A stretch of DNA of 18,800 nt from positions 1 through 18,800 of the forward strand of contig CAKTEE010000022.1 of assembly GCA_934546985.1 (NCBI GenBank), given 5' to 3'. Under the pieces are notes generated by a model. It was not told the DNA's origin and did not search any database. It saw only the letters and a program-made list of their open reading frames with translations. Positions 1 through 5,839 of this stretch are shown here, one piece after another (the stretch's first letter is position 1; every line of letters begins with the position of its first letter). This stretch comes from an uncultured Eubacteriales bacterium (GTDB lineage: Bacteria; Bacillota; Clostridia; Oscillospirales; Acutalibacteraceae). A program made the position numbers and the translations under genes.

Positions 1-75
1 GGCAGGGGCAGAAGGACTTGAACCCTCGGCACGCGGTTTTGGAGACCGCTGCTCTACCAACTGAGCTATACCCCT
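1..75 (-). tRNA. tRNA-Trp (CCA anticodon), 3' end cut by window edge
   Basis: Read on the minus strand, a full cloverleaf can be drawn. The acceptor arm AGGGGTA pairs with TGCCCCT, the D-arm begins TAGCTCAGTTGGTAGAGC, the anticodon stem GCGGT/ACCGC holds loop CTCCAAA with anticodon CCA (Trp), and the T-arm contains GGTTCAAGTCC. The body runs from 75 down to 3, where the discriminator G lies. Positions 2 and 1 are CC, so an encoded CCA is likely and only its last A is outside the window. It lies 18 bases downstream of the CAT tRNA and probably shares its promoter at 226-254. Confidence 0.95.
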
Positions 76-93
76 TTGTGTGAAAAATACTAA

Positions 94-170
94 TGGTGGG
101 CCATCAGGGACTCGAACCCCGGACCGACCGGTTATGAGCCGGTTGCTCTAACCAACTGAGCTAATGGCCC
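94..170 (-). tRNA. tRNA with CAT anticodon, probably tRNA-Ile2 (lysidine type)
   Basis: On the minus strand the acceptor arm GGGCCAT pairs with ATGGCCC, followed by discriminator A and encoded CCA (96-94). The anticodon arm is ACCGG/CCGGT with loop CTCATAA, anticodon CAT. CAT can be elongator Met, initiator Met or the Ile2 tRNA whose C34 is changed to lysidine by TilS. Pairs C4-G69 and C5-G68 are present; these are reported TilS identity elements in E. coli, whose elongator tRNA-Met has U4-A69 and A5-U68. The D-arm and anticodon stem also resemble Bacillus Ile2. The Ile2 reading is inference; the tRNA itself is certain. Confidence 0.9.
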
Positions 171-225
171 CTGATTATGAAAAGTTGCCGTCAGCACACT
201 TAACTACAACAACTCAGCGAAAAAT

Positions 226-254
226 ATAATATCATATATTTTAAAATTTGGCAA
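226..254 (-). promoter_or_regulatory. Promoter for the minus-strand tRNA pair
   Basis: On the minus strand a -35 box TTGCCA (254-249) is separated by 17 bases from a -10 box TATTAT (231-226). A TG one base upstream of the -10 box makes it an extended -10 element. Transcription would begin near 219, about 50 bases before the CAT tRNA, and run on into tRNA-Trp. Confidence 0.7.
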
Positions 255-409
255 GTGCTTTTTCAGATTTTTTCTCATAAATTAAAATAATAGTAAAAAC
301 ATATAATTGTATTTTGATAATTTGAGTTAAAAATAAATACTAATATATTTTTATTTGCTAATCGCATTATGCCTAAAAAAACGTAATATGAATAGTACAG
401 GGTATCTTT

Positions 410-438
410 TTGAATTTGTCCAATATTATTTATATACT
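410..438 (+). promoter_or_regulatory. Candidate promoter of an intergenic transcript
   Basis: A -35 box TTGAAT (410-415) and a -10 box TATACT (433-438) are spaced by exactly 17 bases. AT-rich DNA produces such matches by chance. A strong terminator about 210 bases downstream on the same strand, and the absence of any gene between, make a short non-coding transcript plausible. Confidence 0.4.
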
Positions 439-478
439 GAGATATTTCAGTGTATATATTACACTATACCGGTATCTC
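439..478 (+). repeat. Nested inverted repeat at the predicted start site
   Basis: Inner arms AGTGTA (449-454) and TACACT (460-465) face each other across TATAT. Outer arms GAGATA (439-444) and TATCTC (473-478) extend the symmetry, with two further possible G-T pairs. The predicted transcription start (about 445) falls inside the left outer arm, so it would fit an operator for a dimeric repressor at least as well as an RNA stem. Confidence 0.4.
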
Positions 479-698
479 CACGTTGTGTGCTGCAATTTTT
501 TCATATCTTTTTCTTTTATCCGAAGAATCCCTTGATTATATGGTCACAGTTTAACCAATCGCAACTCTATTCTACTGGTGTTTTTACAGAATAATTTGTA
601 CTTTCACAATATGGATGAGAGTTGTTGTTTTGCTAAAGCGAAACAGAGAAGAAAGAAGTCCTGCAAATTCTTTATCAGGACTTCTTTCTTTTTTTTTT
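445..698 (+). ncRNA. Possible small non-coding RNA of about 250 bases
   Basis: This interval lies between a plausible promoter (410-438) and a strong intrinsic terminator (651-698). It contains a hairpin GTTTTGC/GCGAAAC with a four-base loop (627-644) just before the terminator stem. The only in-frame starts give very short or terminator-spanning products, so it does not look protein-coding. I recognise no known RNA family. The assignment rests only on promoter and terminator geometry. Confidence 0.3.
651..698 (+). terminator. Strong rho-independent terminator
   Basis: A perfect 13-base-pair stem, GAAAGAAGTCCTG (651-663) with CAGGACTTCTTTC (676-688), has a 12-base loop and is followed by ten T residues (689-698). 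No coding gene ends just upstream on the plus strand, which is why a short untranslated transcript is suspected. Confidence 0.85.
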
Positions 699-935
699 CA
701 CTCAAAAAGAGGTGGGAGAAATTACAATTCCATAGTAAGTGAGAGTTTAGACTATAGCATGGAAAATTATAACTTATAATATTTCTTATTCAGAATATAG
801 TTTTTACTTGTGGATATAATTTTTTCACTTTCTGTCTTGCACTTTTTGAAGATAGAATATTTTCGAACATTGTCCTTTGTGCTAAATTCCACAAAACAAG
901 AACGACAAAACAGAGCCGATTTGTGTGGCAAAGTG

Positions 936-2870
936 TTATTTAGGTAAATCGTTGGTGGAAGGTAAACAATTGTGCCCCTTGCATACATAGTAGGTGGTTT
1001 TTCCGTTTTTAAAAGGGTAATTTTCGGAGGGCTTCTCTAACAAGATAACTATGCTATCCGAAGGGAGCATGAGCGGTAAAGTTTTTTTGTCTGTTTTTTC
1101 ATCAAGGACGACGGTTATTTTCATCGGTGGCTCGGTGTGTTCTAAGAGTGCCAATAAATACATCGCATAGCCGGGCGGATACTGCGCTGTCTCTACTGCA
1201 AGAAAATTAAGCTGTCGTTCAGCGCTGTTTCGATATTTTTCATTGTCCATAATCTGTGCCAGCCGCACAAGGTTAAACGCCATTATGGAATTGCCGCTGG
1301 GAATGGCGCCGTCATAGGTTTCTTTCGGGCGAACAATTAGCTCCTCGTTGTCATACCCGTAAAGGTAATAGCCGCCGATGTTGTCGCCAAAATTGTTCGT
1401 AACTTTATGACACAAACAATCTGCACGCATGATATATTTCTTATCCAGAGTGGCTTTGTAAAGAGCAAGCTGTGCAAAGATATAATCGGCGTAATCATCC
1501 AGAAAGCCGGTAACACCGCGCTTTCCGTTACGGAAGCTGACGAACAGGGTATCGTTCTCGTATAGATACTTTTGTATAAAACCATCTGCCTGTTTAGCAG
1601 TATCCAAATACAGTTTTTTACCGCTGACAATATACAGCTCGCACATGGCGGCAATCATCAGAGAATTCCATGAGGTGAGAATTTTATCGTCCAAATGGAG
1701 TGAATGCCGCTTTTTGCGGTAGTTGTGAAGAGATAAAAAACAATTATCAAATTTTTCTGTTGATTTGCTTTTTAAAAGATTAGGGATATTCTGGCCTTCA
1801 AAGTTGCCCGCCGTGCTGATGTCAAAATGATGGTTAAAGATTTTACCTTGTTCTTTCCCCAACACATCTAAAATTTCGTCTGGAGTGAAGAGATAGTATT
1901 TGCCTTCTTCACCTTCGCTGTCGGCATCCTGTGCGCTGTAAAAGCCGCCTGCTGGAGAAGTCATTTCGCGCAAAATATAGTCTGCTGTTTTTTGAGCAAT
2001 TTCCAGATACAAAGGCTTTTTTGTCACTGCATAGCTCTTGCAGTAGGCGAAGATTAACAGTGCATTGTCATATAGCATTTTTTCAAAATGCGGGACTAAA
2101 AATTGCTTGTCGGTTGAGTAACGGCAAAACCCAAAACCGATGTGATCAAACAAACCGCCGCGATACATTTGCTGTAATGTATGTTCTGCCATTTGTAAAC
2201 ATTCAGCATCTTTATAACGTTCATAATAGGAAAGTAAAAACAGAAGATTATGCGGAGCAGGAAATTTAGGTGCTCGCCCGAAACCGCCATACTTTTGGTC
2301 ATAGATACGCTTATAGAGTGCAACAGCTGAATGTATCAGTTCGGTATCGGCACTTTCGGACGTTGTGGCGGCAGTACTGTTCAAATATGTTACAATCTCA
2401 TCTGACTGTTTCAGCAGCGCATTTCGGTCATGTTCCCATTTTTGATGGATCGCCAAAAGCAGTTCCCGCATACCGATCATGGCGCCGCGGGAAGTTTTCG
2501 GGAAATAGGTTCCTGCAAAAAAGGGCTTTTGCTCCGCCGTCATAAAAATACTGGTGGGCCAACCGCCGCTGCCAGTAAATGTTTGACATACGGCCATATA
2601 CACGCTGTCGATGTCGGGGCGTTCTTCTTTATCGACTTTGATAGAGATAAAAGAGCGGTTCAGAAGGTCAGCAATCTCCGCATCCTCAAAGCTCTCATGT
2701 GCCAGTACATGACACCAATGGCAGGTGCTGTAGCCAATACTTAAAAAAATCGGTTTATCCTCTGCCTTTGCCCGTTCAAAAGCCTCTTTGCACCATGGAT
2801 ACCAATTCACTGGATTGTCTTTGTGCTGGAGCAAATAAGGGCTTGTTTCATATTGTAGCTGATTGCTCAA
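936..2870 (-). CDS. YyaL/DUF255 family protein (thioredoxin domain plus alpha-helical barrel)
   Basis: A 644-residue member of the YyaL/SPATA20-type family. The N-terminal DUF255 thioredoxin-fold domain (about residues 1-165) opens with the family hallmarks SPYLLQHKDNPVNWYPW and carries the redox-like motif C50-H-W-C53. The rest resembles a six-hairpin glycosidase-like (N-acylglucosamine epimerase-type) barrel, with motifs such as GGFGRAPKFPAPHNLLFL, PHFEKMLYDNALL and the DADSEGEEGKYYLF region. The length is near the family norm. The cellular role is unsettled, so no substrate is claimed. The start is TTG at 2870, supported by the GAGGTGA Shine-Dalgarno just upstream; no better ATG precedes the conserved N-terminus. 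It is transcribed alone, divergent from the hydrolase at 3245. I found only a weak promoter match (TATAAA near 2920). Confidence 0.9.
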   Translation of the reverse strand: MSNQLQYETSPYLLQHKDNPVNWYPWCKEAFERAKAEDKPIFLSIGYSTCHWCHVLAHESFEDAEIADLLNRSFISIKVDKEERPDIDSVYMAVCQTFTGSGGWPTSIFMTAEQKPFFAGTYFPKTSRGAMIGMRELLLAIHQKWEHDRNALLKQSDEIVTYLNSTAATTSESADTELIHSAVALYKRIYDQKYGGFGRAPKFPAPHNLLFLLSYYERYKDAECLQMAEHTLQQMYRGGLFDHIGFGFCRYSTDKQFLVPHFEKMLYDNALLIFAYCKSYAVTKKPLYLEIAQKTADYILREMTSPAGGFYSAQDADSEGEEGKYYLFTPDEILDVLGKEQGKIFNHHFDISTAGNFEGQNIPNLLKSKSTEKFDNCFLSLHNYRKKRHSLHLDDKILTSWNSLMIAAMCELYIVSGKKLYLDTAKQADGFIQKYLYENDTLFVSFRNGKRGVTGFLDDYADYIFAQLALYKATLDKKYIMRADCLCHKVTNNFGDNIGGYYLYGYDNEELIVRPKETYDGAIPSGNSIMAFNLVRLAQIMDNEKYRNSAERQLNFLAVETAQYPPGYAMYLLALLEHTEPPMKITVVLDEKTDKKTLPLMLPSDSIVILLEKPSENYPFKNGKTTYYVCKGHNCLPSTNDLPK

Positions 2871-2985
2871 TAAATCACCTCTTTCATTCTCTTATTAGCA
2901 TTCACTTAATAGTTCTTTTTATACTGCCGAGAGTGATAAAGAGAAAAAGTATTTTATCAGTTTTTTAAATTCGCTATGGGCGAGT

Positions 2986-3013
2986 TTGACACATAAAAAT
3001 TTTCGTATATAAT
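2986..3013 (+). promoter_or_regulatory. Near-consensus sigma-A promoter of the hydrolase gene
   Basis: TTGACA (2986-2991) and TATAAT (3008-3013) both match consensus exactly, with a 16-base spacer. Predicted initiation is near 3020, which leaves an untranslated leader of about 225 bases before the ATG at 3245. Confidence 0.75.
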
Positions 3014-3022
3014 GAAAGAAAA

Positions 3023-3047
3023 GTCCAATCGATTTTATCGATCGGAC
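3023..3047 (+). repeat. Hairpin at the predicted 5' end of the hydrolase mRNA
   Basis: GTCC-A-ATCGAT (3023-3033) pairs with ATCGAT-C-GGAC (3037-3047) across a TTT loop, with one A/C mismatch. It starts about four bases after the predicted transcription start. On the minus strand the same stem is followed by TTTTCTTTC and could work as a weak terminator. It may be a 5' mRNA stabiliser, an operator or a weak minus-strand terminator. Confidence 0.45.
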
Positions 3048-3149
3048 AACAGTAAAAAATCGGTAATGTGTATCAAAATATTGTAAAACTAAAGTGCTAA
3101 AAGAGCGTTGAAAATTAAGGAAAACCGGTGGTAGCAAGTGAGGAGACTT

Positions 3150-3180
3150 TTGGGAGGTAAGTTCAATTCCCGCCTCCTAA
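3150..3180 (+). repeat. Leader hairpin with tRNA T-loop-like sequence
   Basis: TTGGGAGG (3150-3157) pairs with CCTCCTAA (3173-3180), eight pairs with one G-T. The 15-base loop includes GTTCAATTCCCG, which matches the T-loop and 3' T-stem of tRNAs. The facing T-stem would have to be GCGGG but reads GTAAG. This may be the decayed 3' end of a tRNA or tmRNA gene, or chance. No other cloverleaf arms are convincing. Confidence 0.3.
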
Positions 3181-3244
3181 ATTGCATACCTATGGTTCAA
3201 ATGCTTCTTTAAATATGTGTGTATTTTTAATCATGGAGGTAAAA

Positions 3245-4594
3245 ATGTATTCGAACAATTATTTTCGTGTGATACTTTTATCAGCATTCACTGTGGGATG
3301 TGAATATATATTTGTACGTTACATTAATCATTGGATGTACGTTTTACTTGCATGTGTGTGTTTTATTTTTTTTAATATTTTTCCTTCTTTTTTTAAACAA
3401 CCTCGACATTCGCTGAAAATCGCATCGGATGGCGCCGACCTGTTGTCAGCCTTTCCGATGGGAATAATATTGCAAATTATATTATGTATATTTAATAATA
3501 CTGTTTTTGAAGGAAATTTCTGGCTGCCCTTCTGTGTATTTACGGTTGCTGATCTTATTATATTTTGGAATGGAATAATACGTGTATATCTTACTTCGCC
3601 TATTATTGGGCTGAAATGGCGTATTATTGGAATTATCTGTGGTCCAATACCGATTGTACATTTATTTGTACTTTTTAAAATAATAAAACTGGTGCGTTTT
3701 GACGTAGACACTGAGAGGAAACGTTTTGCACGAAATCTGCAAAGAAAAAAAGAGCGTGTATGTGCAACCAAATATCCAATTTTACTGATTCACGGTGTTT
3801 TTTTCAGAGATATACGGTATTTTAATTATTGGGGACGTATTCCTAACGAGCTTGAACAAAACGGAGCCACAATATATTATGGGAATCAGCAATCAGCATT
3901 AAGCGTTGCGGAAAGCGGCAGGGAAATTGCAGATGCAATACAGAAAATAACCGACAAAAGCGGATATGATAAAGTAAATATCATTGCCCATTCAAAAGGC
4001 GGATTGGATGCAAGATATGCTTGCACACATCTTGGAGTGGCTGATAAGGTTGCTTCCTTAACAACCATAAATACTCCGCACAAAGGCTGCAAATTTGCAG
4101 ATTGGCTTCTGAAAAAAACATCTCCTAAATTTATAAATACAATTGTTTCTGCTTACAATTCTACGCTTTGCCGATTTGGTGATAAGAATCCGGATTTTCT
4201 TGCGGCAGTGCAGGATCTTACAGCAGAAAACTGCAAAATATTAAACGATACAACGCCGGATATAGAAAGTATTTACTATCAGAGCACATCAAGCAAAATC
4301 AACAAGCCGCTGCGTAATATTTTCCCACTTTGTTTTACAAATTCTTTTGTAAAAATGTTTTACGGTGAGAATAACGGACTTGTTAGTAAAAAATCTGCAG
4401 AATGGGGAGAAATTTGTATCAATTTAAAGACAAATTCTCCCGAGGGAATTTCTCATGCCGATATGATAGACCTATCGAGACATAACCGCACCGATTTTGA
4501 TGTGTGTGAGTTCTATGTAGAACTTGTTCATGCTCTTAAAAATAAAGGTTTTAAAAAAACATGTGATATAACCAAGGGTGGATATAACCGCTAA
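3245..4594 (+). CDS. Membrane-anchored alpha/beta hydrolase (lipase-like)
   Basis: A 449-residue protein. The N-terminal part has about five hydrophobic membrane segments (roughly residues 6-25, 29-50, 65-85, 92-112, 124-150). A basic stretch (155-172) leads into an alpha/beta hydrolase domain. This has an oxyanion-type LLIHG (180-184), nucleophile Ser250 in AHSKGG (typical of bacterial triacylglycerol lipases and PGAP1-like esterases), a TINTPHKG segment after it, ENNGLVS (375-381) and likely catalytic His404 in ISHADM. The chosen start is ATG at 3245 with GGAGGT seven bases upstream; the frame stays open back to TTG 3182 but that has no Shine-Dalgarno. The predicted role is hydrolysis of a lipid or ester at the membrane; the substrate is unknown. 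It is monocistronic, with a long leader and no clear terminator after it. An N-terminal multi-pass region is unusual for this fold. Confidence 0.8.
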   Translation: MYSNNYFRVILLSAFTVGCEYIFVRYINHWMYVLLACVCFIFFNIFPSFFKQPRHSLKIASDGADLLSAFPMGIILQIILCIFNNTVFEGNFWLPFCVFTVADLIIFWNGIIRVYLTSPIIGLKWRIIGIICGPIPIVHLFVLFKIIKLVRFDVDTERKRFARNLQRKKERVCATKYPILLIHGVFFRDIRYFNYWGRIPNELEQNGATIYYGNQQSALSVAESGREIADAIQKITDKSGYDKVNIIAHSKGGLDARYACTHLGVADKVASLTTINTPHKGCKFADWLLKKTSPKFINTIVSAYNSTLCRFGDKNPDFLAAVQDLTAENCKILNDTTPDIESIYYQSTSSKINKPLRNIFPLCFTNSFVKMFYGENNGLVSKKSAEWGEICINLKTNSPEGISHADMIDLSRHNRTDFDVCEFYVELVHALKNKGFKKTCDITKGGYNR

Positions 4595-4685
4595 AATAAA
4601 AACTAATAATAGTATTGGTGTCATTTTGAAAATAATTACATAATTTTCTGTTATTGTTAATTAACGCTTGCGACAATCGAATTAA

Positions 4686-5201
4686 CTAAGAGCAAACTTT
4701 ACAAACGCGGCTCTTGCCTGCGGCTTTCGCTTGGGACAGGGTACCGGAACGTATGGTTTTAGAACGTTTTAATGTTGCGCAACTGCTGGTGGTATGATAG
4801 ACTTTGCCGTTGGGTACCCAGTAATATGTTCGTGATTTAGATTCGGATTTTGTTGTTTTAGATGTTGATGTTTTGGTAGTAGTTTTAGTAGTAGACTGTT
4901 TTGTAGTTGTTTTTGTTGTTGATGTTATCTTTTTCGTTGTTGAAGCCGTTTTTTTAGTTGTAGCAAGAGTTGTTTCCGGCAATGTAGTGTGTAGTTCTGT
5001 TGTAGTAGTTGCAGATAGTTCTGTTGTTGTTTCTTTTGATGTTTTTTCTTGGGTTGTTTTTTTCTGTGTTGTAATTTCTTTTATAAGGCTTGTACTGGCA
5101 GTAGTTTCTGATAAAATATTGCTTATTGGTTCTGAGCAGGAAACAACGTTCATAAGGAAAACACAAATTAACATGATCACTGTAAATCTTTTTTTGTTCA
5201 T
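4686..5201 (-). CDS. Thr-rich lipoprotein with C-terminal Cys/His mini-domain
   Basis: A 171-residue exported protein of unknown function. The start MNKKR plus a hydrophobic core ends in lipobox VVSC with the lipidated Cys at residue 22. Residues about 33-118 are a Thr/Lys/Ser-rich low-complexity linker, probably a cell-wall spacer. The C-terminus (about 125-171) is compact, with YHTTSSCATL followed by AKAAGKSRVCKVC, so His136, Cys141, Cys167 and Cys170 could bind a metal. Similar small domains end many Firmicute secreted and nuclease-like proteins. The Shine-Dalgarno AAAGGGGA precedes the ATG. A promoter lies at 5236-5265. The gene is convergent with the hydrolase. The valine-rich frame on the opposite strand is a shadow of the Thr repeats. 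Confidence 0.8.
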   Translation of the reverse strand: MNKKRFTVIMLICVFLMNVVSCSEPISNILSETTASTSLIKEITTQKKTTQEKTSKETTTELSATTTTELHTTLPETTLATTKKTASTTKKITSTTKTTTKQSTTKTTTKTSTSKTTKSESKSRTYYWVPNGKVYHTTSSCATLKRSKTIRSGTLSQAKAAGKSRVCKVCS

Positions 5202-5235
5202 ATCATCTTCCCCTTTATTAACAAGCTTTAGTGAT

Positions 5236-5265
5236 ATTATACCATTATATAATATGAAATTACAA
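5236..5265 (-). promoter_or_regulatory. Promoter of the lipoprotein gene
   Basis: On the minus strand TTGTAA (5265-5260) and TATAAT (5241-5236) are 18 bases apart, and TGG before the -10 box makes an extended -10 element. Initiation would be near 5229, about 28 bases before the ATG at 5201. Confidence 0.7.
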
Positions 5266-5454
5266 CACTAAACGATGTTTTTCTTTAAAATCCATCATGG
5301 AACAGAATTAGTTGAATAGATGGGCAAAATAAAATATAAATCATATAGTTTTATTACTGGTATTTTTTCAAAAAATCATCGTATTACAATCTATGGAGAC
5401 TTGTTAATAAGCAGTGGAAAATAATATTGTTATTGCACACTCCTTTTATTCTAT

Positions 5455-5491
5455 AAAACAAAAAAGCCCAAATGCAAATTGCATTCAGACT
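5455..5491 (-). terminator. Second (distal) terminator after tRNA-Leu
   Basis: On the minus strand AGTCTGAATGC (5491-5481) pairs with GCATTTGGGCT (5475-5465), 11 pairs including three G-T, across a five-base loop. TTTTT-G-TTTT follows. It resembles the proximal terminator in its ATTTGCATTTGG-like right half. Confidence 0.65.
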
Positions 5492-5523
5492 CTATATTGA
5501 AAAAGGACGTTGTTTAGCATAAA

Positions 5524-5562
5524 TATAAAAGAAAAGGTCCAAACGCAATTTACGTTTGGACC
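5524..5562 (-). terminator. Proximal terminator after tRNA-Leu
   Basis: On the minus strand a perfect ten-base-pair stem, GGTCCAAACG (5562-5553) with CGTTTGGACC (5545-5536), has a seven-base loop and is followed by TTTTCTTTTATATTT. It begins five bases after the CCA end of tRNA-Leu. Confidence 0.85.
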
Positions 5563-5567
5563 CAATC

Positions 5568-5654
5568 TGGTGCCGGTGGTCGGGGTCGAACCGACACGGT
5601 ATCGCTACCACGGGATTTTGAGTCCCGCACGTCTGCCAATTCCATCACACCGGC
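5568..5654 (-). tRNA. tRNA-Leu (CAA anticodon)
   Basis: On the minus strand the acceptor arm GCCGGTG pairs with CACCGGC, then discriminator A and encoded CCA. The anticodon stem CGGGA/TCCCG holds loop CTCAAAA with anticodon CAA, reading TTG. The long variable arm and GGTTCGACCCC T-arm fit class II tRNA-Leu. It is a single-tRNA unit with promoter at 5699-5727 and two terminators. Confidence 0.95.
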
Positions 5655-5698
5655 GTATTTTATGTTCATGAGCGAAATAATCGCTGTAACGATTTCTA

Positions 5699-5727
5699 AG
5701 TATACCTGAAACGAAAGAAAAAATCAA
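5699..5727 (-). promoter_or_regulatory. Promoter of tRNA-Leu
   Basis: On the minus strand TTGATT (5727-5722) and TATACT (5704-5699) are 17 bases apart. Initiation would be near 5692, about 38 bases before the mature tRNA. Confidence 0.7.
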
Positions 5728-5766
5728 GAGTTTTTCAAAAATAATCTGCTATTTTTTGAAAAAGTA

Positions 5767-5795
5767 TTGTTATTTTATGTTCGTGCTGATAAACT
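5767..5795 (+). promoter_or_regulatory. Promoter of the flavoprotein/corrinoid unit
   Basis: TTGTTA (5767-5772) and TAAACT (5790-5795) are 17 bases apart, with TG in the extended -10 position. Initiation near 5802 lies downstream of the longest open-frame start (TTG 5756) and so argues for a shorter protein beginning at 5840. Confidence 0.5.
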
Positions 5796-5839
5796 ATTGG
5801 CAGGGAAACCTGATGATATTTGAAAAGGAATTTTATTTT

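Larger units (their letters stand above)
171..935. other. 765-base gene-free, AT-rich region
   Basis: I see no convincing coding region here. The few open frames lack a usable ribosome binding site and read as low-information AT-rich sequence. The stretch holds the tRNA promoter (226-254, minus), and on the plus strand a candidate promoter (410-438), a nested inverted repeat (439-478), a small hairpin (627-644) and a strong terminator (651-698). Between 699 and 935, downstream of the DUF255 gene on the minus strand, I see no clean terminator. The 651-698 hairpin could also act on the minus strand, but the sequence after it there (TTCTCTGTTTCG) is only moderately T-rich. Confidence 0.6.
2871..3244. 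other. 374-base divergent intergenic region
   Basis: No gene is supported here. It holds the Shine-Dalgarno of the DUF255 gene (about 2875-2881, minus), a near-consensus plus-strand promoter (2986-3013), a hairpin at the predicted 5' end of that transcript (3023-3047), a second hairpin with tRNA T-loop-like sequence (3150-3180) and the Shine-Dalgarno GGAGGT before the hydrolase start at 3245. The minus-strand frame through 2919-3137 has no ribosome binding site and reads as chance sequence. Confidence 0.6.
5202..5567. other. 366-base intergenic region
   Basis: From right to left on the minus strand it contains two terminators after tRNA-Leu (5524-5562 and 5455-5491) and then the lipoprotein promoter (5236-5265). 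I see no gene or further structured element in the AT-rich part between 5266 and 5454. Confidence 0.6.

Noticed and set aside
355..594. 79-codon plus-strand open frame
   Set aside because: No ribosome binding site, starts upstream of the candidate promoter, composition typical of chance AT-rich sequence.
611..780. Short frame beginning at ATG 611
   Set aside because: It reads straight through the strong terminator at 651-698 and has no ribosome site.
767..988. 73-codon minus-strand open frame overlapping the DUF255 gene end
   Set aside because: Out of frame with the real gene, no Shine-Dalgarno and no recognisable domain.
2919..3137. 72-codon minus-strand frame in the divergent intergenic region
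   Set aside because: No ribosome site; it lies across the near-consensus plus-strand promoter and hairpin.
3124..3140. GGTGGTA-like sequence suggesting a T-box element
   Set aside because: Only a partial match to the T-box core, with no specifier stem or antiterminator/terminator pair, and the gene downstream is not an amino acid or tRNA synthetase gene.
3182..3244. Extended N-terminus of the hydrolase from TTG 3182
   Set aside because: No Shine-Dalgarno before it, whereas ATG 3245 has GGAGGT at ideal distance.
4870..5050. Simple-sequence repeats as a possible CRISPR or phase-variable tract
   Set aside because: They are degenerate Thr/Lys codon runs inside a coding linker, with no uniform repeat unit and no spacers.
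4873..5271. 132-codon Val-rich plus-strand open frame
   Set aside because: It is the antisense shadow of the Thr-codon repeats in the lipoprotein gene.
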